This document shows, in pieces, positions 15,230-24,357 of a stretch of DNA of 57,014 nucleotides. Every line of letters starts with the position of its first letter. The stretch's first letter is position 1. A model generated the notes under the pieces. That model was not told the DNA's origin, searched no databases, and saw only the letters and a list, made by a program, of their open reading frames with translations. Source of the stretch: an uncultured Nesterenkonia sp. (GTDB taxonomy: Bacteria > Actinomycetota > Actinomycetes > Actinomycetales > Micrococcaceae). The DNA lies in NCBI GenBank assembly GCA_947494195.1, contig CANLUC010000010.1, positions 1-57,014 of the forward strand, in the 5' to 3' direction. The position numbers were made by a program, and so were the translations under genes.

Positions 15230-15967
15230 TTAACTCCCGGCCACGACCGCTTCGAGGCCTGGTAGATCTATCAGGGTGATGACATCGGCGTTAACGGTGA
15301 TCAGGCTGTGGTCGGACAGACGTGCCAGGGCGCGGCTCAGCGATTCCGGAGTCGTGCCGAGCATCGAGGCGATGTCCTTCTTGCTCAGCGACAGCCGGAC
15401 CCGCGAGTCGGCGTCGTCAGGGGCCCCGGCGGCCCCGACCTGGGAGGACGGGTGCAGCAAGGGCTGCTCGAGCAGGAAGTCCGCGACCCGGACCTCGACA
15501 TCGAGCGTGCTCAGCGCCAGACGACGTTCAGCTTCAGCCAGCCGCTGCCCGAGGTTGCGCAGCATCTGCTCTGCGATGCTGGGATGCTCGGCCATTAGAG
15601 CGGCGATGGCGTCGTGGGAGAACACGCACAGGCGAGCTTCAGCCGCCGCTTCCGCCTCCTCGAGCGTGCGGCCACCGGTGAGGAAGCCGTGCTCGCCCAG
15701 GGACTGCCCCGGGCCGGCCACCCGCACCAGACGCCGGTGCCCGCTGGGCAGGGAGCGGCTGAGCTTGATCTGCCCGCTGTGCACCACGACCAGCTGACGT
15801 GTCCGCTCCCCGGCCCCGTGCACCAGCTCCCCGGCCGAGAGCAGCATGGGACGGGCAAGGGACCCGACCAGGTCCTGCTGGTCCCGGGTCAGCCCGGAGA
15901 AGAGCGGAACCCGGCGCACACAGCTGACCTCGTCCGGATGGAGTTCCCGAAGCGGCAGAGTACGCAT
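15230..15967 (-). CDS. Crp/Fnr-family transcriptional regulator
   Basis: A 245-residue Crp/Fnr regulator. The cyclic-nucleotide-type beta barrel (about 20-130) includes GQSLGEHGFLTGG; a dimer helix follows, then an HTH with SLSKKDIASMLGTTPESLSR, which is of the FNR/Dnr type. One N-terminal Cys (SCVRRVPLFSGL) is present but not the Cys cluster of oxygen-sensing FNR, so the signal is unclear. I chose ATG 15967, which has GGGGAG upstream; a TTG at 16075 falls inside the operator dyad and is unlikely. The perfect FNR-like site at 16061-16076 lies 94 bp upstream and also upstream of the divergent metal-ATPase unit, suggesting control of both. Confidence 0.85.
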   Translation of the reverse strand: MRTLPLRELHPDEVSCVRRVPLFSGLTRDQQDLVGSLARPMLLSAGELVHGAGERTRQLVVVHSGQIKLSRSLPSGHRRLVRVAGPGQSLGEHGFLTGGRTLEEAEAAAEARLCVFSHDAIAALMAEHPSIAEQMLRNLGQRLAEAERRLALSTLDVEVRVADFLLEQPLLHPSSQVGAAGAPDDADSRVRLSLSKKDIASMLGTTPESLSRALARLSDHSLITVNADVITLIDLPGLEAVVAGS

Positions 15968-16060
15968 GATCCATGATTCTCCCCGGTCCTCCGGAGACGT
16001 CAAACCCGGCGCAGGCGGCCCCGCCGAGCGGCCGCCAAGGCCCGACCGCGCAGCAATGAA

Positions 16061-16076
16061 CTTGACGTCCGTCAAG
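16061..16076. promoter_or_regulatory. Crp/Fnr-type operator between divergent units
   Basis: CTTGACGTCCGTCAAG is a perfect 7-bp inverted repeat with a 2-bp centre. The core TTGAC-N4-GTCAA follows the FNR/Dnr half-site spacing. It lies 94 bp before the Crp/Fnr gene and 83 bp before the HMA chaperone gene, so it could serve both promoters. Confidence 0.7.
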
Positions 16077-16158
16077 GCCCCGGTTGCGCCTGCTGGCTAC
16101 TGTGAAGGTGTACTCACAAAAGAGAGACACGAACACAGACACGGAAAGGGCGCACGCC

Positions 16159-16392
16159 ATGTCGACAGCGACCACCACCCACACCACGTTCCGCGCCGAG
16201 GGCTTCTCCTGCCCCTCCTGCGTGGCCAAGATCGAGAAGCAGGTCAAGAAGCTCAAGGGCGTCGAGAACGTGGTGGTCCACTTCGCCACGGCGCGCGTCG
16301 AGGTCGACCATGACGCGTCGGTCACCTCAACCGACGACATCGTCGCCGCCATCGCCAAAGCCGGATATAAGGCCGCTCCCTCAGCCTTCTGA
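16159..16392 (+). CDS. HMA-domain metallochaperone
   Basis: A 77-residue heavy-metal-associated (HMA) domain protein. Metal ligands are C18 and C21 in GFSCPSC, followed by the ferredoxin-like fold ending AIAKAGYKAAPSAF. It should bind a soft metal ion in the cytoplasm and hand it to the P-type ATPase encoded next. I chose ATG 16159, which has GGAAAGG about 9 nt upstream, rather than an in-frame codon 25 residues earlier. A stable hairpin follows at 16402-16431. Confidence 0.88.
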   Translation: MSTATTTHTTFRAEGFSCPSCVAKIEKQVKKLKGVENVVVHFATARVEVDHDASVTSTDDIVAAIAKAGYKAAPSAF

Positions 16393-16401
16393 CCGGACCC
16401 G

Positions 16402-16431
16402 GCCCGCGATCCTGATCTTCGGATCGCGGGC
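16402..16431 (+). terminator. Hairpin between metallochaperone and ATPase genes
   Basis: GCCCGCGATCC pairs perfectly with GGATCGCGGGC across an 8-nt loop. No T run follows, so it is more likely a processing or partial attenuation element that sets the ratio of chaperone to ATPase than a strong terminator. Confidence 0.5.
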
Positions 16432-16492
16432 TGACCGCGGCGCAGTTCCGGCTCTCGCGCACAGCCACAGATTTTTCAGAAAGGTCGCCTTC

Positions 16493-18493
16493 GTGAACAG
16501 GCTGCAGCAATGGGTTCTCAGCAGCTGGTCCGTCCCGATCATCTCCGGGGTGCTCATCCTCCTCTCCTTCGGGGTGGGGCGCCTGGGCGAGGATGCCTGG
16601 AACCCGGTCATAGGGCCGCAGTGGTGGATCGACGCCGGTGCCCACGCCCACGGATCGGGCGACGTCTTCATGCTGGCCGACCTCTTCATGCTCGCGGCCG
16701 CGGTGGTCGCGGGCTACGGGATCGTCATCAAGGCGGTCCGGGCGCTGATGATCAAGGTCATCGGCATCGACCTGCTGGTGGCCATCGCAGCCATCGGCGC
16801 GATCCTGATCGGCAACTTCTGGGAGGCCGCGGCGGTCACCTTCCTGTTCGCCATCGGACACGCCCTCGAGGCGGCCACCATGAACAAGACGCGTTCAGCG
16901 CTAGCCGAACTGGTCGCGGTCGCACCTGACACGGCGATCGTGATGCGCGAGGGCGCACAGGTCGAAGTCCCGGCCCACCTTGTGCGCATGGGTGAGATCG
17001 TGCTGGTGAAGAATGGGGCCAAGGTCCCGGTGGACGGCCACGTCGTCTCCGGCACCGGCGCCGTCGACGAGGCCTCCATCACCGGAGAGTCCATCCCGGT
17101 GGAGAAGGGCAAGTCCGACCAGGTCTTCGCGGGGACGGTCTCTCGAGGCGGGTTCCTCCAGGTGCTGGCCACCGGCATCGGCGCTGACACCACGCTGGCC
17201 CGGATCATCCACCGCGTGGAGGAGGCCCAGGACGCCAAGGCCAGGACCCAGGCGTTCATCGACCGCTTCTCCGGCTGGTACACCCCGGCGGTCATCGTGC
17301 TGGCCCTGTTGACCTGGCTGATCACCCAGGACGTGGTCCTGGCCCTGACCCTGCTGGTCATCGGCTGCCCCGGCGCCCTGGTGATCTCCATCCCGGTCGC
17401 GATCGTGGCAGGCATCGGCCGGGCGGCCCGCAACGGCATCCTCATCAAGGGAGGCGAGTACCTGGAGACCTCCGCGAAGATCTCGGTGGTCGCCGTGGAC
17501 AAGACCGGAACCCTCACCCAGGGCAGGCCGCAGCTGACCGACGTGGTGGTCCTTGACCCTGGGCTGGACCGCACCGAGGTCCTGCGCTGGGCCGCGGCCG
17601 CCGAGGCCGGCTCTGAGCACCCGCTCGCGAAACCCATCCTGGACTCCTCCGTCGAGGCCGGCGTCGGACCGAAGGGCACCCCGGGTGCGGTCACCCCCGT
17701 GCCTGGCAAGGGCATCGCCTCGGATCTCGACGGACAACGGGTGCTGATCGGCAACCTGCCGCTGCTGGACCAGTACGGCGTGCGCGACGACGTCGGCGCC
17801 GGCCCCGCGGCAGAGAAGCTCGCCGCGGCGGGCAGGACCCCGATGATCGTGGCAGTCGACGCCAAGGTCATCGGCGTGATCGCCGTGGCCGACGAGCTTC
17901 GCGAAGACGCCCCGGCCATGGTCGCCCGGCTGCATGATGCCGGCGTGGAGAAGGTCGTCATGCTCACCGGTGACACCCGCCTGGTGGCCGAGGCGGTGGG
18001 AGCCAGGACTGGGGTCGACGAGATCCACGCCTCGCTGCTGCCGGAGGACAAGCTCGATGCGGTGGCGCAGCTGCAGCGTGAGGGCCACACTGTGGCAATG
18101 GTCGGCGACGGGGTCAACGACGCCCCGGCCCTGGCCACGGCGGACATCGGTGTGGCCATGGGTGCCGCTGGTTCAGCGGTCGCCGTGGAGACCGCCGACA
18201 TCGCGCTGATGGGCGACAATCTGATGAAGCTGCCTGAGTCCATCAGTCTGGCCAAGCGCACTGTGGCCGTGATGAAGCAGAACATCGTCATCGCTCTGGC
18301 CACGGTGGTGCTGCTGCTCGCCGGGGTCTTCGCGGGCGGGGTGACCATGTCGATCGGCATGCTCGTCCACGAGGCCTCCGTGCTGGTGGTGATCCTCAAC
18401 GCCATGCGGCTCATGCGCAACGACCGGAATGCCACGGCGATGGCTAAGGAGCTACGCACCCCCGCCAGGGCTCGCGCAGCGGTGGACGCCTAG
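16493..18493 (+). CDS. P1B-type metal ATPase with CPG motif
   Basis: A 666-residue heavy-metal-translocating P-type ATPase. It has six or more membrane helices, the actuator TGES (197-200), the metal-site motif CPG (292-294) in place of CPC, CPH or SPC, the phosphorylation motif DKTGT (336-340), the SEHPLA motif, and [10 protein letters not shown]. There is no N-terminal metal domain; that role may be filled by the separate HMA protein. The CPG type is less well characterised and its metal cannot be stated from sequence. Start is GTG 16493 with AAAGG upstream; reading further upstream would run through the intergenic hairpin. It is co-oriented with the chaperone and a cupin gene, under the Crp/Fnr-type site. 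Confidence 0.9.
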   Translation: MNRLQQWVLSSWSVPIISGVLILLSFGVGRLGEDAWNPVIGPQWWIDAGAHAHGSGDVFMLADLFMLAAAVVAGYGIVIKAVRALMIKVIGIDLLVAIAAIGAILIGNFWEAAAVTFLFAIGHALEAATMNKTRSALAELVAVAPDTAIVMREGAQVEVPAHLVRMGEIVLVKNGAKVPVDGHVVSGTGAVDEASITGESIPVEKGKSDQVFAGTVSRGGFLQVLATGIGADTTLARIIHRVEEAQDAKARTQAFIDRFSGWYTPAVIVLALLTWLITQDVVLALTLLVIGCPGALVISIPVAIVAGIGRAARNGILIKGGEYLETSAKISVVAVDKTGTLTQGRPQLTDVVVLDPGLDRTEVLRWAAAAEAGSEHPLAKPILDSSVEAGVGPKGTPGAVTPVPGKGIASDLDGQRVLIGNLPLLDQYGVRDDVGAGPAAEKLAAAGRTPMIVAVDAKVIGVIAVADELREDAPAMVARLHDAGVEKVVMLTGDTRLVAEAVGARTGVDEIHASLLPEDKLDAVAQLQREGHTVAMVGDGVNDAPALATADIGVAMGAAGSAVAVETADIALMGDNLMKLPESISLAKRTVAVMKQNIVIALATVVLLLAGVFAGGVTMSIGMLVHEASVLVVILNAMRLMRNDRNATAMAKELRTPARARAAVDA

Positions 18494-18569
18494 AGCGCGC
18501 CCAGCGACGACACCGAATTCCCCGGCAGGACCATTGCAGAACACGAGACGAATCGGAAGGTAAGGCACC

Positions 18570-18995
18570 ATGACTGAGAAGCACTTCACCATCAAGGGCA
18601 ACGTCGAACATTTCACCATCGCAGACATCGCCAAGGAGAACCCGAACTTCCGCAAGACGATCTGGACCGGCGAGCATTCACAGCTCGTCCTGATGACCGT
18701 CCCTGCGGGCGGGGAGATCGGCGACGAGGTCCACGAGAACACAGATCAGATCCTGACCTTCATCTCCGGCAGGGGGGAGGCCGACCTCAACGGCGAGACC
18801 CACCCGATCGAGGCGGGTGACCAGTGCGCCGTGCCCGCCGGGGCCCAGCACAATTTCCGTAACACCGGTGATGAGCCTCTGGTGCTCTACACGATCTACT
18901 CGCCGCCGGAGCACGCCCCGGACGCCCAGTACGCGACCAAGGAAGAGGCCGACGCGGCAGAGGCCTCCGGTGAGGATACCCCGCCCCAGGCCTGA
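18570..18995 (+). CDS. Single-domain cupin protein
   Basis: A 141-residue cupin. The two cupin motifs are visible: GDEVHENTDQILTFISGRGE (motif 1, a glutamate and histidine as possible metal ligands) and GDQCAVPAGAQHNFRNTG (motif 2, histidine ligand). The C-terminal tail is acidic and probably disordered. Such proteins bind a metal and may isomerise, store or sense small molecules; the specific role is unknown. GGAAGGTAAGG lies just before ATG 18570. It follows the P-type ATPase by 76 bp and may belong to the same transcript. Confidence 0.85.
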   Translation: MTEKHFTIKGNVEHFTIADIAKENPNFRKTIWTGEHSQLVLMTVPAGGEIGDEVHENTDQILTFISGRGEADLNGETHPIEAGDQCAVPAGAQHNFRNTGDEPLVLYTIYSPPEHAPDAQYATKEEADAAEASGEDTPPQA

Positions 18996-19513
18996 TCCGT
19001 AGTTCAGGGCGACTACACAGTTCTGACGAAACTTGGTGTACTCCAACGAATTTTTGGCGCGAATCTCATGGAGAAATGCTTCAGGCACAGTTAAGAGTGG
19101 GCGCTGCCCGCTTAGGGATCGGCTTGCGTGCATCGGGGTGACATTTACCGCTGCGATTCTGCCGCCAATTATTGCTGCGACTCACAATGGAGTGGTTTTG
19201 GGGTGGGGGAGTGCCCGGTGAGCGACCGTCTTACGGGCGCAGACGTGTGTAAGAGAACAAGCTAACCCAGAGCGGTTCAGGTTCACGGTGTGTAGACATG
19301 CTGCGGGTTCTAGTGTCGGGTCGTGAACGGTATATGGGAAGCCAGTGGGCAGTGCCGACGAAGCTTGGAAGGATTGCCGATTAGACGACCCCCCGGTGGC
19401 GACCATGCTAATTACCATCGCTGGGAAGTGAGAGCCACGGCGGAGTTGTCCGGGTACGGCCCGCGTCAGGTCCCAGACCGAACGCGTGGCCCCACCTCGA
19501 TCAAGGAGCGCAG
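18996..19513. other. Gene-free stretch with dispersed repeat
   Basis: About 520 bases without a recognisable gene. Bases 19189-19238 are the second copy of the 50-bp repeat at 8754-8803. The remainder looks like eroded sequence upstream of the broken response regulator. Confidence 0.4.
19189..19238 (+). repeat. Dispersed 50-bp repeat, copy 2
   Basis: Matches 8754-8803 in the same orientation with about four or five mismatches. Unlike the first copy it is not followed by an IS481 fragment. Confidence 0.7.
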
Positions 19514-19907
19514 ATGAACACAGCACAGACCGGGTGGTTCCTCGTAGTCGACGATGAGGTCGATTTGGCCCAGCTGATCGGGGTATCTGCGCAAAGCCGG
19601 ATTGGAAGTCGCTGTGCGCCACGACGGCACCGACGCTGTGTCCGCGGTGCGCAGCTTCGACCCGGAGGTGCTGGTGCTGGATCTAGGGCTGCCCGGTATC
19701 GACGGAATCGAGGTGTGTCGGCAGGTGCGGGCCCTATTCAACTGCCACGTGCTGATGCTCACTGCACGGGATGATGAGATCGACAAGATCGTCGGGCTCT
19801 CAGTGGGAGCTGATGACTATGTGACCAAGCCGTTCAGTCCCCGTGAACTCGTCGCCCGAGTCCAGGCCATGCTGCGACGCTCCCGCACCAACATCGATGA
19901 GGCGCCG
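19514..19907 (+). pseudogene. Broken response regulator (OmpR type)
   Basis: From ATG 19514 (AAGGAG 5 nt upstream) the frame reads LVVDDEVDLAQLIGV. A one-base shift near 19585 then puts the rest, LRKAGLEVAVRHDGTDAVSA to LDLGLPGIDG, LMLTARDDEID and DDYVTKPFSPRELVARVQAM, in another frame. Similarity stops at MLRRSRTNID around 19900, so the DNA-binding domain is missing. The intact relative is at 31863-32570. The gene is dead both by frameshift and by truncation. Confidence 0.85.
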
Positions 19908-20062
19908 GCAGGTTCAGAGTCGCCCCACGCCGGCAACAGATGGATGGCCATGAGCCCCACCAGAGCCAGCCCGCGTGCCGCGTCGATGCCCACCAACCGG
20001 GTCGTAGACCGTACAGAAGCATTCTCGGTGGCCCCCGCTCCACTTCCTGATGTTCTACTCAT
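19898..20062 (-). pseudogene. 5' fragment of a DUF1624/DUF418-type membrane protein gene
   Basis: On the minus strand ATG 20062 opens a frame containing RLVGIDAARGLALVGLMAIH, the first transmembrane helix of the heparan-alpha-glucosaminide acetyltransferase-like (DUF1624) family. It runs into the end of the broken response regulator near 19900 and has no continuation. The intact relative is at 29527-30618, also beside a response regulator, so both fragments come from a second copy of that locus that collapsed. Confidence 0.7.
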
Positions 20063-20102
20063 GTCTTGTGCCCCTTCCTTTCCGTCCCGTAAGGGAGCGT
20101 GA

Positions 20103-20449
20103 AGCCTGCGCCCAATGGTCGTCGCTGTGGTCCCGGAGTGCCGGGATGGTACTGGTTCCAGAGTGTCTGCTGCACTTAGAGCGCAGGTCGCAGGATCCTC
20201 AAGATTTGATGAAGACTCCAGGGGTCAGCGGCAAAGGGTGCCACCATTAGGACTGACATCACAAAGCAGTAAAAAGGGGAGCTCACAGTGCGGCCGCCTC
20301 CGGAGGTCGCCACGAGAAAGTTCGGTCGAGATGGAGCGGATGTTCCAAGAACTGTCAGAGGATATTTGCTCGCCCCCATCGCGCGGTGTCATCACATGCG
20401 TGCCGCGTCCGGCAGAGGGCGATGAGTCGATCGACGAAGGAGGACCGTG
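20103..20449. other. Gene-free stretch before the SHOCT gene
   Basis: About 350 bases with no recognisable complete gene. The last 60 bases hold the strong ribosome binding site of the SHOCT gene. No clear operator or terminator is seen. Confidence 0.35.
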
Positions 20450-20722
20450 ATGATGTGGGACACCGGAATGGGAGCGGGAATGGGCTGGATGTGGCTCTTC
20501 TGGATCCTGCTGATCGTGGGAACGGTGGTGCTGGTGGTCGTGCTTGTGAAGGCCTTCACCGGCGGTTCCACCGACGGGAGCCGACAGGGTGGCTCCGCTC
20601 CGGCGACGGGGGCGCTCCCGCGCCGGTCCCGACAGATCCTCGAGGAGCGCTACGCGCGCGGGGAGATCAGCACGGAGGAGTACAACGAACGATTGCGGAC
20701 CCTGAAGGATGGTGACCGGTGA
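20450..20722 (+). CDS. SHOCT-domain single-pass membrane protein
   Basis: A 90-residue protein with one transmembrane helix (about 11-37, WMWLFWILLIVGTVVLVVVL) and a C-terminal SHOCT domain (SRQILEERYARGEISTEEYN). SHOCT proteins are short membrane or oligomerisation modules; their role in copper loci is not settled. GGAGG lies 5 nt before ATG 20450; a GTG at 20447 is also possible. Its stop overlaps the GTG of the multicopper oxidase gene by four bases, so the two are translationally coupled. Confidence 0.85.
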   Translation: MMWDTGMGAGMGWMWLFWILLIVGTVVLVVVLVKAFTGGSTDGSRQGGSAPATGALPRRSRQILEERYARGEISTEEYNERLRTLKDGDR

Positions 20723-22203
20723 GCCCGCTGACGCGACGGCAGCTGCTGGCCCTGGGTGCGGTCGGGGCCGGTGCCGCGGCCGTGGGCGCGGGCGGGCTGT
20801 GGTGGACCAGCAGCCGCGGCGGTGAGACCCTCGGCGGCGATAGGGCGCTGCTGCAGCCCGAGGTGCTGACCAGCCGGGACGGGGTCCTGGACCTGGCCCT
20901 GGAGGCCGCCCCCACCCGAGTGCGGATCGGGGCGCGTGAGGCGAGCGTGCAGGCCTTCAACTCCTCGCTGCCCGGACCCACCCTGCGGGTCCGGGGCGGG
21001 GACACCCTCCGGGTGGCGATGACCAACGGCCTGGAGGCCCCGACGAACCTGCACGTGCACGGTTTGCACGTGTCCCCCGAGGGCAACGGGGACAACCCCT
21101 TCGTGAGCATCGAACCTGGTGAGTCCTTCGACTATGAGTACGTCCTGCCACAGGACCACGCTCCCGGCACCTACTGGTACCACCCGCACAGGCATGGGCA
21201 CGTGGCCGACCAGATCGCGGCAGGGCTCTACGGGGCCATCGTCGTCGAGGATCCGGATCCTGTCCCCGTGGCCCGGGAGCGCGTCCTGGTCGTCTCAGAC
21301 ATCACCTTGGACGGCTCCGGCAACCTCACCGAGGTCTCCCCGCCGCAGCGGATGATGGGCCGGGAGGGTGAGACCGTGCTGGTCAACGGCCAGGTCCGTC
21401 CTGAGGCCGCCGCGGCACCGGGGGAGCGGGAGCTGTGGCGGGTCGTCAACGCCTGCCCTTCCCGGTATCTGCACCTGACCCTGGACGGGCAGGGGCTACG
21501 AGTGCTGGGCCGAGATGTCGGTCGGATGCCCGAGCCGGTGGAGATAACCGAGGTGACGCTGGCCCCCGGCAACCGCGTGGAGCTGCTGGTGGACACCCGC
21601 GAGGGGACCTCCACGCTTCGCACCGCCCCGGTGGACCGCGGGAGCATGGGCGGCATGATGGGCGGGGACACACCCGGAGACGGCCCCGGCGACGACGAGC
21701 CGATCGACCTGCTCATCCTCGAGGTCACCGGGGATCCGGCCGGGGAGCCCGGGCCCGTGCCCGCGGGCACGGCCCTGCGGGACCTGCGCGATGAGCCGGT
21801 CGGCGCCCGACGCACCATTGACTTCGCCATGGACATGGGGATGGGTGGGATGGGAGGAATGGGCGGTCCCGGGGGGATGATGTCCTTCACGATCGACGGG
21901 CGCGAGTTCGACGCCGAGCGGACTGACCAGCGGGCCCAGGTGGGCACCGTGGAGGAGTGGACCCTGACCAACTCCAGTCCCATGGATCACCCGATGCACC
22001 TACACGTGTGGCCCATGCAGGTCATGAGCGAAGATGCCCGCGACGTCTCCGGACCGCGGTGGCAGGACGTGGTCAACATCCCGGCCTTCGGGGAGGTGAC
22101 GGTCCGAGTGGCCTTCGAGGACTTCGGCGGCCGCACCGTCTACCACTGCCACATCCTCGACCACGAGGACCTCGGCATGATGGGCACCATCGAGGTCAGC
22201 TGA
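20719..22203 (+). CDS. Multicopper oxidase, CueO-like
   Basis: A 494-residue secreted multicopper oxidase. A Tat signal peptide begins TRRQLLALGAVGAG. Copper ligands lie in four classic motifs: NLHVHGLH, YWYHPHRHGH, DHPMHLHVWPMQV and YHCHILDHEDLGMM, the last holding the type 1 Cys. Met-rich segments (MGGMMGG near residue 312 and MDMGMGGMGGMGG near 370) resemble the Cu(I)-binding inserts of CueO-type cuprous oxidases. It would oxidise Cu(I) to less toxic Cu(II) outside the membrane. The GTG start overlaps the SHOCT gene. It belongs with the copper genes downstream to 32.6 kb. Confidence 0.93.
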   Translation: MSPLTRRQLLALGAVGAGAAAVGAGGLWWTSSRGGETLGGDRALLQPEVLTSRDGVLDLALEAAPTRVRIGAREASVQAFNSSLPGPTLRVRGGDTLRVAMTNGLEAPTNLHVHGLHVSPEGNGDNPFVSIEPGESFDYEYVLPQDHAPGTYWYHPHRHGHVADQIAAGLYGAIVVEDPDPVPVARERVLVVSDITLDGSGNLTEVSPPQRMMGREGETVLVNGQVRPEAAAAPGERELWRVVNACPSRYLHLTLDGQGLRVLGRDVGRMPEPVEITEVTLAPGNRVELLVDTREGTSTLRTAPVDRGSMGGMMGGDTPGDGPGDDEPIDLLILEVTGDPAGEPGPVPAGTALRDLRDEPVGARRTIDFAMDMGMGGMGGMGGPGGMMSFTIDGREFDAERTDQRAQVGTVEEWTLTNSSPMDHPMHLHVWPMQVMSEDARDVSGPRWQDVVNIPAFGEVTVRVAFEDFGGRTVYHCHILDHEDLGMMGTIEVS

Positions 22204-22240
22204 CACCGCGGAACACCGCGCCGGACCACATAGGAGAAGC

Positions 22241-23605
22241 ATGACTCACGACGAGGCGCACGAACACCAGACGGACAGGCAGCAGCAAGGCGGGCAGCAG
22301 CTGTCCCTGACGGGGTCCGTCGCCCTGGGAACAGGGGTGATGATCGGCGCGGGGATATTCGCGCTGATCGGTCAGGTGGCGGAGCTGGCCGGCGGTTGGG
22401 TCCCCTGGGCCTTCCTGGCCGGCGCCGTCGTCGTGGGGTTCAGCTCCTACTCCTACATCAGGTATTCCATGGCGAACCCCTCCTCGGGCGGGATCGCGAT
22501 GCTACTCAAGGCGGCCTACGGTCCTGGAGTCATCGCTGGTTCATTCTCACTGTTCATGTATGTCTCGATGGTTCTGGCGCAGTCCCTGTTAGGCCGTACA
22601 TTCGGTAACTACGCGTTGCGGCCCTTCGAGATGCAGGACTCCTTGCTGTGGGTCCCAGTCCTGGCAGTCCTGGCCATAGTGGGAGCGGCGCTGGTAAACG
22701 TCGTGGGCAACCGCTGGGTGGAACGCTCCGCGTCCGTCACCGCGGCAATCAAGATCATCGGCATTGCGGTGCTGGCGATCGCGGGACTGTTCGCCGCAGG
22801 CGTGTCCTCCCTGGGACGGCTGGTCTCCCCAGAGAGTGCAACACCGGATCAGGGGTGGTTGGGCTTCCTCGCCGGGGTCACCCTGTGCATCCTGGCTTAC
22901 AAGGGCTTCACCACCATCACCAATCAGGGCGGTGACCTGAAAGACCCGAAGCGCAATCTCGGCCGGTCGATCGTCATCTCGATCTCACTGTGCACAGTGC
23001 TCTACCTGCTCATCACCGTCGCCGTCACCGGCAGCCTCAGCGTGCCGCAGATCATCGAGGCACGCGACTACGCGCTGGCCGAAGCGGCAGAACCACTGTT
23101 CGGGGCGTGGGGCGTGGGGCTCACCGTGGTCGTCGCAGTGGTGGCCACCGTATCGGGACTGATCGCGAGCCTGTTTGCAGTCTCCAAGCTCTACGACATG
23201 CTCCGCGATATGGGCCAGGTGCCGGGGTTGCCCGGCAGGCGCGAACACCAGTCGTTGCTCATCACCGCCGGGCTGGCGATCGTGATGGCGGCGCTGTTCG
23301 ACCTCTCCCAGATCGCCGCGCTGGGGGCCATCCTTTATCTCTGCATGGACATTGCGATCCACTACGGCATCCTCCGCCATCTCAAGGAAGAGGTGAAAGC
23401 GAAGGTCTGGATCCCGTGGGTGGCCATCGTGCTCGACGTCGCGGTGCTCGTGCCGTTCCTGATCCTCAGGGGGTCCTCGGACCCGTTCACGTTGGTGGTC
23501 ACAGCCGTGGTGGCGGCGCTCATCATCCTGGCCCAATGGGTCATCGTCCGACGTCGGAGGGAGGACTCCGACAACGACGAGCAGGAGAGTGAACAGCTGC
23601 GTTGA
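22241..23605 (+). CDS. APC-family amino acid permease
   Basis: A 454-residue integral membrane transporter of the amino acid-polyamine-organocation superfamily, with about 12 hydrophobic helices. The first helix carries the family motif GVMIGAGIFALIGQ, and KGFTTITNQGGDLKDPKRN is a typical loop. The N-terminus (residues 1-22) is hydrophilic and His/Gln-rich. The substrate cannot be named. AGGAGAAG precedes ATG 22241. It begins 38 bp after the multicopper oxidase and is likely co-transcribed; a link with copper is not obvious. Confidence 0.9.
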   Translation: MTHDEAHEHQTDRQQQGGQQLSLTGSVALGTGVMIGAGIFALIGQVAELAGGWVPWAFLAGAVVVGFSSYSYIRYSMANPSSGGIAMLLKAAYGPGVIAGSFSLFMYVSMVLAQSLLGRTFGNYALRPFEMQDSLLWVPVLAVLAIVGAALVNVVGNRWVERSASVTAAIKIIGIAVLAIAGLFAAGVSSLGRLVSPESATPDQGWLGFLAGVTLCILAYKGFTTITNQGGDLKDPKRNLGRSIVISISLCTVLYLLITVAVTGSLSVPQIIEARDYALAEAAEPLFGAWGVGLTVVVAVVATVSGLIASLFAVSKLYDMLRDMGQVPGLPGRREHQSLLITAGLAIVMAALFDLSQIAALGAILYLCMDIAIHYGILRHLKEEVKAKVWIPWVAIVLDVAVLVPFLILRGSSDPFTLVVTAVVAALIILAQWVIVRRRREDSDNDEQESEQLR

Positions 23606-24357
23606 CGGACTGCTAGCTGATCGAGGACATCGAAGCAGGCTCAGTCCCCACCGCCGAAGAGACAGAAGCCGTCCAGTTCCCGACTACCACGAGTCCCCAG
23701 CTCTCCCATGTCCCAGACTGAAAGCGAGTGTCCGGGACCTTCTCCAGGGACCGGACGAAAGGCTACCTCGAGTTGAATAGCGCAACCGCACGAAATTCGC
23801 CCGTCGAAGAAACCCGGCTCGACGGAGAGCTGTTTCAATCAGCGCTGGATGATGTAGCACAGCACCTCGCCACCCGATTATCTGTCCAAGGGGATTCAAA
23901 CCGCGAGATTCTCGAACACTTCGCCAGCGATAGTGGGCATGCCGGTTGAAACTGTCTGGGCGCTCGTCGTGATGGGCGCCCAGGGTGAGCCGATCAAGCG
24001 CGCTGGGTCGGTTCTACGGCGCACCACAGGAAGACCTGGGCAGGACGTAACACCCGACATTCGGCCCAACTGCAGAGACTTGTGCGGACGGTGAGCCCCG
24101 CCCCACGGACATCCTTAACCCGGCATCTGCGTAGGCCGTTACCGTTGCGCGGTCGGCGCCTTGTCCTCGACCCCGGAGTGGATCTTCCTCGGAACAGACG
24201 TGCGGACACTCGGGGAGAGCTGGTTCAGTCGTTGGCCATGTCATTTGCAGGACCTGCGCGGGTTCAAAAACGCGGGTAGCAGCAGTAGCCTCATATCCAC
24301 TGGCGCCGTGCCGGCCGAGGTTCATGGCAAGCGCCCCACAGCGACGAGAGGAACATC
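23606..24357. other. Long gene-poor stretch
   Basis: About 750 bases with no gene I can support. A frame at 23728-23949 ends DSNREILEHFASDSGHAG but has no recognisable family and a poor start. The end of the stretch holds the leader of the copper storage gene. Confidence 0.4.

Noticed and set aside
16714-18459. A 581-codon open frame on the minus strand
   Set aside because: It is antisense to the CPG-type ATPase and is Ser/Thr/Ala-rich, as expected from a shadow frame.
23728-23949. A 73-codon frame in the gap before the copper storage gene
   Set aside because: No recognisable family and a poor start; only the last 35 residues look protein-like.
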